From positions 124,001-188,000 of the forward strand of contig NW_006763297.1 of assembly GCF_000218685.1 (NCBI RefSeq): 64,000 nt of DNA. Direction: 5' to 3'. Below, piece by piece: positions 46,696-55,830 of this stretch; within the stretch, counting starts at the first letter, position 1, and every line of letters starts with the position of its first letter. The notes below the pieces were generated by a model. It worked only from the letters and a program-made list of their open reading frames with translations. It did no database searches and was not told where the DNA came from. Source of the DNA: Serpula lacrymans var. lacrymans S7.9. Taxonomy: Eukaryota; Basidiomycota; Agaricomycetes; Boletales; Serpulaceae. A program made the position numbers and the translations under genes.

Positions 46696-47331
46696 TGTCA
46701 GGCAACAAATACAAAGCTATATAACAAGAACAGATGTCTGGTTAAGTCCCTTGAAAAGGGCGGTGAATCGGAGTACTGAAGTTGAAGAGTATTGGTATAG
46801 GCGCAAATCCAAACTAATATTGAACTAAGGAATGATACATCGAGTATGTACTTCCTTATATAGTGAATAGCAATGGTCAGACCAAAAGAGGGAAGAGTTA
46901 AGAAAGTGGTCTGACCAGCCAACTAACCAATAAAAAAAAGAAGGCAAAAGTGATCCGATCTATCATATTTACTATTTGTGTGAGAAAGAGTATTGGTAAG
47001 AGATGTACAATTGGCTATATCAGTAAGCCCATGAGAAGGCACTGATTCATAGCCTACCTCACTTATCTATATTCCTCCGAAGTATTCCCAGACATGGCAT
47101 TGGATTATTGCTATGTCATCTGGATATCTTCTTGAGGATCTACAACAGTTCTCCTTCGTTGTAAATATGATAGGATGTGAGTATGAATGGAAAATAAAAA
47201 GGACAATAAAAAGGATAAAAGTAATAGAATGCCGATTGTGATCTCTAGTCCAAGAGCGAGAGGAGTGACAGGGAAAGAGTTGGATAACCACGACATGACT
47301 GGAATGCAATAAGAAAAATTGATTCCTCACA
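46696..47331 (-). mobile_element. LTR-B copy B, solo LTR
   Basis: 636 bp, minus orientation, flanked by GGAAT at 46691-46695 and 47332-47336. A TATATAG box on the minus strand near 46858 places most of the LTR in U3. Confidence 0.93.
47111..47296 (-). CDS. U3-encoded small membrane protein, LTR-B copy B
   Basis: 61 aa, starting 35 nt inside the LTR. N-terminus MSWLSNSFPVTPLALGLEIT, then a hydrophobic segment (IGILLLLSFLLSFLFSI), then a basic tail (YLQRRRTVVDPQEDIQMT). Copies A and C encode the same tail ending DIQMT, and the diverged LTR-D keeps the N-terminal motif. No known family comes to mind. Confidence 0.55.
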   Translation of the reverse strand: MSWLSNSFPVTPLALGLEITIGILLLLSFLLSFLFSIHTHILSYLQRRRTVVDPQEDIQMT

Positions 47332-47744
47332 GGAATGGTGAAGTTGCCATTTGAAAGATCTGAACCTTTGCTTAGCAGATATTGTGTGATAACACTGATA
47401 AGATCATCATGCCGCAACCGCCATGGATCCTCAAGCTCAATAAGCAAGCCATCAACAAAGGTTTTTTACCATATTCACTACCATCCTTGCATAAGTTGTA
47501 TACTATTATAAAAGTGTTTTCTTGTCTACTATTAAGCCTATCTCATCCCATACATCATTACTGACCGGTGAGGCCTGGGTTTGTGAACTGATGAATAGAC
47601 ATCCAGACTGAATCTGACACAATCTCAATGTCAATCTCAAGGTTTTTGAGCTCTTGCTTGACAACTTACACCAAAATGGTTTTACAATGTCATGCAATGG
47701 GGTAGCACTTGAGGAGGGAGCAGCTATCAATTTTCTAATATGGG

Positions 47745-48328
47745 TGCTACAATTAAAGTTTTGATACTCTGGCGCACAACTCAGACAAAGCTATGGAGGA
47801 AGTGAGGGGGAGTGGTTACCCCTTAGGATAGGACCAAGTTAGTTGTAGGTGAACAACAGGAGGACTCGCTGAGGAGTTTCCTGGATCTATTGTGGTATAT
47901 ATACTACTACAGGTTTGTTTGTACATGTGTACTATACAGTTTTGATGGAGGCAGTGGCTGGTGGTGTCGTGGGGCACAGCCCGTGTGACCAGCCCCACTG
48001 CGTGAGATACTTGTAGCTAAAAATAAGAAAAGGCAGCGCAGCGTGAGAAGGTGGAGTTTGAACAAAATGGAAAGTGAGAAACTATTTAATGCGGATACTA
48101 TGCAGAGCATTTTCAAGTTGGTGTTTTGGCGAGGTTCATTGTCAATGGGATAACATTATGGAGAGAACATCGCCCACTGGTTTTTGTCGTTGGCAGAGGG
48201 ATTGGTGGTACTATCCCCAGGCATACATTTCACAGAAATTTGCCGCATGGCACAAGGTGTGAAAACTACAAGAGAAAGTTGAAGAGGAGAATGAATTCTA
48301 AAGGTCCAAAAATTGTGTTATCATAACA
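47745..48328 (+). mobile_element. LTR-Y copy 4, longer variant
   Basis: 584 bp, flanked by ATGGG at 47740-47744 and 48329-48333. It matches LTR-Y along its ends but carries about 170 bp extra at about 48075-48245 that the 414-416 bp copies lack. Confidence 0.85.
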
Positions 48329-49125
48329 ATGGGTTTGTTACGGGATTATCTAGCCACTATATTGGAAAACATTTCCAATTTTCACCAGAAACCATCTCCC
48401 AGTACATATTTGAACATTCATAAGAACACTACTGACACAACCAATTCAGATATTCTAAAAGATTATTTTTTGTCCACTCCACTTCACACAATATGTGTAC
48501 AACTCCCCAGCACTCAGACCCCCATTTCCAACAAAATTTGCTTTGAGCTAAAATTCTGGTTCTTTGCAGACGCGCTCAGTGCTGTAGACGGCACAAACAT
48601 CCAAGTCACATCTATTAGCAATGGAGATCACACTATAATGCACAACTGCAAGGGTTTCTTATTGCAAAACTTCTTCTTCATTTGCAAGTTCAATTTTTTC
48701 TTCACATATTTACTTTGTGGCTGGGATGGGTCTATCACAGATACATTCCAGAAATGATGCACACAAACATGACATGTTTCCCTGCAGGCAAGTATCTGCT
48801 TGCAGATGCAGGCATTGGTACTTGTGATGCACTGCTTGTGCCTTATTACAGTGTCTGTTATCATTTGAAATAGTGGACTCAAACTGGCTCAAGGTGAGTA
48901 CCATTTTCTTTTTTTTTTCTCTACTAAAGCAAGTAAAAAAAAACCAGTCCAAAGAATCCACAAGTACTTTTTAATTTGCGGCACACTATGTTGCGCAATG
49001 TTGTTGAACAGATTTTTTGTGTTCTCAAGTGTTAATGGTGGATCCTCTAGCTTCCTCCTGAATACAGCTTGCAAATTCAAGCCCATATCCCATTAGCACT
49101 ATGTGCCTTGCATATTTTCATCCAT

Positions 49126-49798
49126 TGTGAGGCAACAATAAACTATAACAAAAATACTACTCGTCTCCGACTGCACTTGCAGGGAGTAAGAGGTACAGTG
49201 AGTCTTGAAGATCGACAGATGCTAGTGAATATAGCAAATTGAGGATATGGGAGTAGACTCAGCAGTTTCTGATGAGAGGTAAAACAGATAATTCAAGTAA
49301 TAGAAAGCTAAAGAACAATACATGAGTATATAGGGTTTTTATAGCTAACTGTCTATCCCTCAGACCGAAAGAAGAATAAAAGGAAAGTGGTCTGAGGGGA
49401 AAATCAACCAATAAGAAAAAGGATAACTATCATACAACTTTGACGATTAATCAGCAGGTGGGAAAGTGTACTAATAATAAGTGTTGTCACGCGTGTTCAG
49501 GAACTGTATCCTCATGATGAGGTACAATCCTGACTAAAGCGTCTATTAGTATCTCCAGGCACTGATGGGGCTTGGAGCTGGTTGGCGAGATGTCTACCAC
49601 TAGCCCTTACCCATTGTGCTGGCTGGCTGGGGGTGATACCCAGTCTCTGATCTATAAAGTGGTAACAATGGTTGAGAAAGCCTGTGAGGGCTATGAGAAG
49701 TAGAATAGCAAATGATACCTCCAGCCCTAGAGCCAGAGGTGTAATGGGAAAAGCGTTCAAAAACCAAGACATAGAGAAAATAATAAATGGTCCTTACA
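49126..49798 (-). mobile_element. LTR-D, solo LTR related to LTR-B
   Basis: 673 bp, minus orientation, flanked by TCCAT at 49121-49125 and 49799-49803. Its 3' end (read as TGTGAGGCAACAATA on plus) matches LTR-B (TGTCAGGCAACAAAT), and the segments with GTGGTCTGA and CCAATAAGAAAA are shared, but most of the sequence has diverged. Confidence 0.88.
49512..49772 (-). CDS. U3-encoded small membrane protein, LTR-D
   Basis: 86 aa, starting 26 nt inside the LTR. The N-terminus MSWFLNAFPITPLALGLEVS aligns with LTR-B copy B over 19 codons: 14 residues are identical, and 8 of those 14 codons differ only at the third base. A hydrophobic segment follows (FAILLLIALTGFL); the C-terminal tail is longer and different. 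The synonymous pattern argues that this frame was under protein-level selection. Confidence 0.6.
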   Translation of the reverse strand: MSWFLNAFPITPLALGLEVSFAILLLIALTGFLNHCYHFIDQRLGITPSQPAQWVRASGRHLANQLQAPSVPGDTNRRFSQDCTSS

Positions 49799-49861
49799 TC
49801 CATAAGCACAATCTAATGTGTTCCTTGCAAGAATTTGACAACAGCAGTGATGACTAGGAGG

Positions 49862-50266
49862 TGTGACAACACCAACAAGACATAGTCTTGGGGTACTGGA
49901 GCATAACCACAGCAATATTCAGTGGGGGATAAGGAAGTGTACAACTCATTAAGAGAGGGAGGTTGTCATACTAATGTTGGTATACACTAGAAGAGGACTT
50001 GCTGAGTCCCTCCCCTTCAATTAGAGTCCTTCTGAGCACTACAGTTTGTGCGTCAGGAGCCTGCTATCACTGGGAACCTCATTATCTCGTCATTCTCAAA
50101 CCTACCTTGTGCTACAATTAGCAAGGTAGTGCTCATCTATACTCGTCACTAAGCCCCTATCTTCTATAAATTCAACTATCCCTCCTCCTCAAAACCCACA
50201 CTCATACATCTCTGGGTTTTACTTTGAGGGATCCTTATACGTACCACCCCATGAACAACCAGACCA
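49862..50266 (+). repeat. Chimeric fragment: LTR-Y-like piece joined to an LTR-X 3' piece
   Basis: 49862-50010 starts TGTGACAACACC and ends with the GGACTTGCTGAGTCC block seen in LTR-Y. 50012-50266 matches the last part of LTR-X (TTAGAGTCCTTCTGAGCACT onwards) but stops before its terminus. The join falls in a short CCCCTT-like shared run. Confidence 0.55.
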
Positions 50267-50591
50267 AGTTACACTGTTGAAGCGTACAATCATATTGAAG
50301 ATGGTAACTACAATACAGGTGTATATATATACTTGTCTACTTTAGGGTAGGTGTTTGTGTTGAACAAACAATGACAGGTGAAACCATAATAGGTAACAAT
50401 ATGTGGGAAAGTAAAGGTAAGTAGCGGTGTATAGCTACTTGAGAAAGAAAATGAAGTCCGTAGAGAACATAGTTTGTAACACCTGGGAGGTGAAGGATAG
50501 GATCATCTGGATCAAAAGAGAGTCCGCAACGAGTTCCTACCCGATCCCATTAGCTGACCGTGTCTACATCCCTCAGAACCATAAACTACGT

Positions 50592-52678
50592 TGTCGATGA
50601 TGAGAACTGCTGTTAGAAAACCACACACAAAAACAAAATAACACACAATCCTCCCAGATTCCACGGAACTTGTTTATGGGCTTTGCCTCCTAGAACAGTG
50701 GAGTGGTCTGGTTGTTCGTGGGGTGGTACATATAAAGATCCTTCAAAGTAAAACCCAGAGGTGTATGAGCGTGGGTTTTGAGGAGGAGGGATAGTTGAAT
50801 TTATAGAAGATAGGGGCTTAGTGACGAGTATAGATGAGCACTACCTTGCTAATGGTAGCACAAGGTAGGTTTGAGAACAACAAGGATGACGAGGTGACGA
50901 GGTTCCCAGTGATAGCAGGCTCCTGACGCACAAACTGTAGTGCTCAGAAGGACTCTAATTGAAAGGGATAACAATGACTTCAAAAGTGGGAAGTGACGAT
51001 GACAGCAATTAACAGTGGTAGTAGTGGGAAGTGTTGTGACCACACTGGATCACAAGTAGCAGAGAGTAGTGAACTTGAGATTAGAGAAGAAGTCTGGATT
51101 GGAGTTCTTGTTCCTTTTTACAAGGTAAAATACAGGGGTTTATATAGTGAAAGAAAAGTAGGCTATGCACAGTATAGCTGTGTAAAAAGAATGAGAAAGA
51201 ACATGAATTGAAGGAATGTACGCTGACAAATCCTGCATAGGTAGTACAGGATAAGATTGTCGAAAAAGGAAAAGAAAGGGATAGAACAATGAATGCTGTG
51301 AGTAATGTCACAGGTTTGTACAGCCATAAAGTAAAGTCCAATAGCAAAAAGAGAGCAGGAAAATCATGATGTCATGGGAAGATGCAGTAAAAAAAGGGCA
51401 AGGCAAAACACTATCAGTATCAACACAGTTCCTTTATTGTCAGTCAGGCATTCTATAAAATATGTGTCCATAAAAATGATTCAAAAATCAAAAATAATCG
51501 CACTGTAAATAAATGTTCTGCTGAAAAAAAAGAAACTGGAGCCACCGGTCCACCACCTAGTCCAAATCCGACAGTTCCATGGCCTTACCAATGGACTGGT
51601 TGTACTGGACCACCTGGTCAAACGAGGGAGGGAGGGAAGTAGTTCCAATTTGGAACAAGTGAGTCCCAGGCAGCATGTGGTAGGTGTAGCTGTAGCGAAG
51701 ACGATGGACAAAAGATAAGTGTACCCAAGTGAATGGGACAGCAATGTACATAGGCAACGCAAGGGGATGAACCTTCTCCAGCTCAAAAACTACCCACCCA
51801 CGCTCCAACCAGGCAAGACGAGTGACCGATGTTTTGATAGTATATGATGGCAGATTGACGTCATGAAGATGGACCTGTTGCCCTATTTGGACCGGCCGCC
51901 GGGGCTTTGCTGATATCAGCAGTGGCACGTGGTAGTCAACGGATTGGCGACGGAAGCGGATAGGAAGTGGTGACATTAGAAATGGTGGGGGTGCAAATAA
52001 GATGAGGAGGAGGAGGGTAGAGGTGACGGAAAAGTGGATTAGAATGGGGATCCAGAAACGACCGTCAGGTGAGAATAAAAAGGAGAGGAAGGGGCCCATG
52101 GTGGGGCTAGGCAAAGGAAGGGGAGTAAAGGAAACGACAAAAGCGAGGGCGCAATGCAATGTGTAGCCAGTGGCGACGCGAAAATTTGCCGAAATGCCAA
52201 AACGCGGAAAGTACCGGATGGAAAAGCAAAGGTGAACGTGACTGGATTGCCTAATAGAGGTGGTGCTGATTAGCCACAAGTTTGAAAAAGGCAATATTAA
52301 TTACTATTCCACGTGGCACTGTGCCTGTGTGGCGCAAAGGCAAGTCTTTTTTGAATATTTGCTCCGTTATTGACACCTGTCCATGCTACCAATCAACTTT
52401 GGTGCATGACAACGCCCTTCAATATGCATCTCGTGTTGCACAATATCTTCCCCTGGAGCATTTGCAAGAAACGCGGAAAGTACTGAATGGAAAAGCAAAG
52501 GTGAGCGTGACTAGATTGCCTAATAGAGGTGGTGCTGATTAGCCACAAGTTCGGAAAAGGCAATATTAATTACTATTCCACGTGGCACTGTGCCTGTGTG
52601 GCGCAAAGGCGAGTCTTTTTGAATATTCGCTTCGTTATTGACACCTGTCTATGCTACCAATCAACTTTGGTGCATGAC
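50592..52678 (-). mobile_element. LTR-X copy 4 plus partial 5' LTR: internally deleted LTR-X retrotransposon
   Basis: A full LTR-X on the minus strand (50592-52411) is separated by 56 bp from the first 211 bp of another LTR-X (52468-52678). The outer flanks are ACGT (50588-50591) and ACAT (52679-52682), a 4-bp duplication with one G-to-A change. This fits a two-LTR element that lost its inside. The 56 bp reads, on the minus strand, as a polyprotein end that runs into U3 (EMHIEGRCHAPKLIGS, then MDRCQ and stop), so LTR-X belongs to an LTR retrotransposon whose pol overlaps its 3' LTR. Confidence 0.75.
51557..52099 (-). CDS. U3-encoded single-span membrane protein, LTR-X copy 4
   Basis: 180 aa, intact, closest to copy 2 (shares KTSVTRLAWLE and GTTSLPPSFDQVVQYNQS). 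One difference is PIRF for PICF after the membrane segment. Confidence 0.6.
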   Translation of the reverse strand: MGPFLSFLFSPDGRFWIPILIHFSVTSTLLLLILFAPPPFLMSPLPIRFRRQSVDYHVPLLISAKPRRPVQIGQQVHLHDVNLPSYTIKTSVTRLAWLERGWVVFELEKVHPLALPMYIAVPFTWVHLSFVHRLRYSYTYHMLPGTHLFQIGTTSLPPSFDQVVQYNQSIGKAMELSDLD

Positions 52679-53344
52679 AACATGCACAAATATTGAAAGA
52701 TCATCACAACAAAGCTCTTGTGGGACACCCAGGAGAAAGGACAATGTTTGAATGAGTAAACCAAGAACTCTGGTGGCCGAGTCATTGCACAGATATCAGA
52801 CGAAATGTATGAGGATGCGAGACTTGTCAACAAACCAAGGCACATTGGACAAAGTCTAAGGCCCCTCTACATCTGAATCCAATACCCGATTGGCCCTGGC
52901 AAGTTATCACCACTGACCTCATAGGTGCGCTCCTGGAATCTAAGGGATAAACCACCATTCAGGTCTTTGTAGACTGATTTAGCAAGACTTTTGTCACCCT
53001 TGACTCCGCCGGTTACGCACATCAGCTCAGAGACAATGTAATACAACTCCATGGAATTCCTGAAAAAATCATCTCTGATTGAGGCCCTCAGTTTATGCCG
53101 TGATTTACTAAAGACTTCTATGAATTGATGGGAATAATGCCAGGCCTTTCTACAGGTTATCACCCTCTGACGGATGGACAGTCTGAATGGATCAACCAGG
53201 ATCTGGAGCACTACCTTTGTGTCTTCATAAATCACAGACAGGACAACTGGGCAGATTGGCTCTCCATCGCTGAATTCACATACAATGATCATCTCCATAC
53301 TGCAACAAATCAAACACCTTTCTTTTTAAACTATGGTCTGCACC

Positions 53345-53758
53345 TGTAACAACCAAGAGTTAGTTACTCTGGCGCACAACTAGAACAAACTATAAAGGTA
53401 GTGAGGAGGGAGTGGTTACCCCTTAGGTAGGACCGACTTAGTTGTGGGTAAACAACAGGAGGACTCACCGAGGAGTCTCCTGGATCTATTGAGGTATATA
53501 TACTAATACAGAGTGTTTGTACTTATGTACTGTACAGTTGATAAAAGCAGGGGCTGATGATGTCAGAGGGCGCAGCCCATGTGACCAGCTCCACTGCGTG
53601 AGAGACTTGTATCTAAAATAGAAGGAAGGGCAGCGCCGCGCGAGAAAGGGGAGTTTGAACAAAAGGGAAAGTGCTGCATGGCACGGAGTGTGAAAACTAC
53701 GGTAAAAGGTTATAGAGGAGAATGAAAATTAAAGGTCCGAAAATGTGTTATCGTAACA
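53345..53758 (+). mobile_element. LTR-Y copy 3, solo LTR in the second pol remnant
   Basis: 414 bp, TGTAACAACC..TTATCGTAACA, flanked by GCACC at 53340-53344 and 53759-53763, inserted between integrase core and GPY/F coding sequence. Confidence 0.92.
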
Positions 53759-54510
53759 GCACCCACAAACAAATACTACCATTACATCATCCCCTCTATC
53801 TGTCTTCGCCACCGAGTTTGGTGAACAAATGAAACAGCTCCATGACCTCACAAAATCCTCCCTTCTTTTAGCAAACGACAATCTCAGACATTACTATGAC
53901 TGTAAGAGATCCCCACCCCAAGAATATCAAACTGGCAACAAAGTCTGGTTGGAAGGACACAACATCACAACAGACAGACCAATGAAGAAACTGGGCAACA
54001 AGCATTTTGGTCCTTTTAAAATCATCCAAGAAGTTGGATCTTCCACCTACCGACTTGACATCCCAAAAAGTTGGAAATTCATTCACCCAGTGTTCAATGA
54101 AGCCATCCTATTGCCATACCATACTCCCAAATTCTCTAATCAACCTATCTCCTCAAGGCCACCACCTGAAATTGCTGAAGGAGTAGACAGATACGAAGTA
54201 GAAAGTATAGTTGCATCCAGACCTACCAAACTATGAACCACTAAACTCGACTACTTGGTCCACTGGCATGGTTATCCAGTCTCAGAGCAAACTTGGGAAC
54301 CTGACACCAACTTACACATGTCTCCAATTTGCTCGCCATAAAACGCATTCTGCTGCCCCTTGCATCATCACTGCTTCACTTCATTTCTGTCCCTATGAGA
54401 ATTACACTGCAATTTCTAAATCTCCAATGCTTTTTGATTGGATTACCAATCAGTTCCAAAGTGCCACTTCCGGACTTATGAGGACACAAGTCTTATAAAA
54501 GGAGAGCTGA

Positions 54511-55138
54511 TGTGAGGAATCAATTTTTCTCATTGCATTCCCATCATGTCGTGGTTAGCAGACTCAATCCCTGTCACTCCTCTTGCCCTTGGACTAGAGA
54601 TTACAGCAGGTGTTTTATTACTTTTATCCTTTTTCTTCTTATTCTCTATTCACACTCACGTCCTATCGTACCTACAACAAAGGAGACTTGTTGTAGACCC
54701 TCGAGAAGATATCCAGATGACATAGCCACGATCCAGCGCTATGTCTGGGAATACTTTGGAGGAATATGGATAAGCGAAGAAGGTTATGAGTCAGCGCCTT
54801 CTCATGGGCTTACTGATACAGCCAATCGCACATCCCTTACCAATACGTTTTCTCATACGATTAGTAAATACGATAGATCAGACCACTTTCTCCTTTTTTT
54901 CTTATTGGTTAGCTGACTGGTCAGACCACTTCCTTAGTTCTTCCCTTTCTCGGTCTGACCATCACCGTTCACTATATAACGAAGTACATACTCGATGTAC
55001 TGTTCTCTAGTTCAATATTAGTTTGGATTTGCGCTTATACCAATACTCTTCATCCTCATACCCTGATTCACCACCTTCCAGCAAGGACTTGACCAGGCAT
55101 TGAGCTTTGTTATATAGCTTCGTATTTGTTGCCTGACA
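54511..55138 (+). mobile_element. LTR-B copy C, probably the 3' LTR of the pol remnant
   Basis: 628 bp, TGTGAGGAATC..TTGCCTGACA, with no matching short repeats on its two sides (GCTGA and GTACA). Its 5' side is a purine-rich tract after chromodomain coding sequence, so it is best read as the 3' LTR of that element, its partner LTR lost. TATATAA lies at about 54973. Confidence 0.8.
54546..54725 (+). CDS. U3-encoded small membrane protein, LTR-B copy C
   Basis: 59 aa, starting 35 nt inside the LTR: N-terminal MSWLADSIPVTPLALGLEIT, a hydrophobic segment (GVLLLLSFFFLFSI), and a tail ending VVDPREDIQMT. A second, longer frame (from 54512, 134 codons) overlaps in another phase. I prefer the MSW frame because LTR-D conserves it by synonymous changes and the other frame is not kept there. 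Confidence 0.55.
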   Translation: MSWLADSIPVTPLALGLEITAGVLLLLSFFFLFSIHTHVLSYLQQRRLVVDPREDIQMT

Positions 55139-55139
55139 G

Positions 55140-55430
55140 TACAATCCCATACACCATATTACAATACTGTAGTATGATTCTGATACACTGTTTACCCAGA
55201 TACAGTCTTATACAACTATAGCAGTGTATTACAGTATGGTTTTGCCACACCACTTATCAAAGTATAGTTGTATATATCCATATCACTGTGATATGGCTTC
55301 AATACCCTGTTCCCATGGTATAGTCTTGAAAAACCAAATTGTTATATTACAGTATAGTTCTAGTAAACTATTTATCTAAGTACAGTTTTGTGCAACTATA
55401 TTATTACTTTTGGATACAGTTTTCACAGCC
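55140..55430. repeat. Degenerate tandem repeat, period about 60-70 bp
   Basis: AT-rich units each contain a TTACAGTATGGTT-like start, a TTTATCTAAGTACAGTT-like middle and ATACAACTATA-like end, repeated about four times with strong divergence. The sequence lies directly after LTR-B copy C. Confidence 0.5.
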
Positions 55431-55632
55431 CATATCAGGTAGCATTCATATGGTGTGTAATAAGCCAAAGTATATAATTTGGTTTGTCTGAATCATATGA
55501 ATTAATTCCAGCGGGCTGTGAATAATATCTGGCTTTAGTCTGTATACCAATTACAGTGTGGGAATGTGAGTGTTTGAACAGCATGCCATGTGTAGGCTAT
55601 CCGCGGTTCTGATATACTAGCTGGTTAATCCT

Positions 55633-55830
55633 CAAAGTTGTATGATAGTTATTCTTTTCTTATTGGTTAGTCACATCCTCAGACCACTTTTCTTCATTCC
55701 CCCTCCAGCCTGGGAAGATAGACAATTAGCTATAAAAGACCCTACATATCTATATATGTATGATTCTTTAGCTTTTTATTACTTAAATAACTTGAACCTG
55801 TTCTACTCCATATCAGAAACCCTCTGAGTC
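55633..55830 (+). repeat. LTR-D-like fragment
   Basis: Shares with LTR-D (opposite orientation) TTGTATGATAGTTAT, TTATTGGTTAG, CTCAGACCACTTT, a TATATATGTAT box, TTCTTTAGCTTT and ATCAGAAACC. The 5' part with the small frame is missing. Confidence 0.65.

Larger units (their letters stand above)
47558..49857 (+). pseudogene. HARBI1-like (PIF/Harbinger) transposase, split by two LTRs
   Basis: Pieces at about 47558-47744, 48329-49125 and 49799-49857 read in order like a DDE_Tnp_4 transposase: LTGEAWVCELMNRHPD, then FVTGLSSHYIGKHFQFSPET, FFADALSAVDGTNIQVTS with the first Asp, GWDGSITD, GKYLLADAGIGTCDALLVPY with the second Asp, YHLKEW, LFNLRHTMLRNVVEQIFCVL, PPEYSLQIQAHIPLALCALH. LTR-Y copy 4 (47745-48328) and LTR-D (49126-49798) interrupt it with clear duplications. 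Frameshifts and stops (for example within the region before PPEYS) show it was already dead or has decayed since. Confidence 0.75.
50500..54510 (+). pseudogene. Second chromodomain Ty3 pol remnant, with stops and insertions
   Basis: Coding pieces at about 50500-50591, 52679-53344 and 53764-54500 read as: start of integrase (LADRVYIPQNHKLR), HHCC finger (HHNKALVGHPGERTM, GCETCQQTK), integrase core (PWQVITTDLIG, YHPLTDGQSEWINQDLEHYL), GPY/F (HFGPFKIIQEVG, HPVFNEAILLPYH) and chromodomain (YEVESIVAS, YLVHWHGYP). At least six in-frame stops are seen, mostly TGA where CGA or TGG is expected, plus one TAA for CAA. An LTR-X block (50592-52678) and LTR-Y copy 3 are inserted. A purine-rich AAAAGGAGAGC just before LTR-B copy C suggests that LTR-B is this element's own 3' LTR. 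Confidence 0.8.

Noticed and set aside
54512..54916. 134-codon frame in LTR-B copy C, phase different from the MSW frame
   Set aside because: A related frame exists in copies A and B, but in diverged LTR-D it is not preserved, while the MSW frame is. It is probably carried along by DNA similarity.
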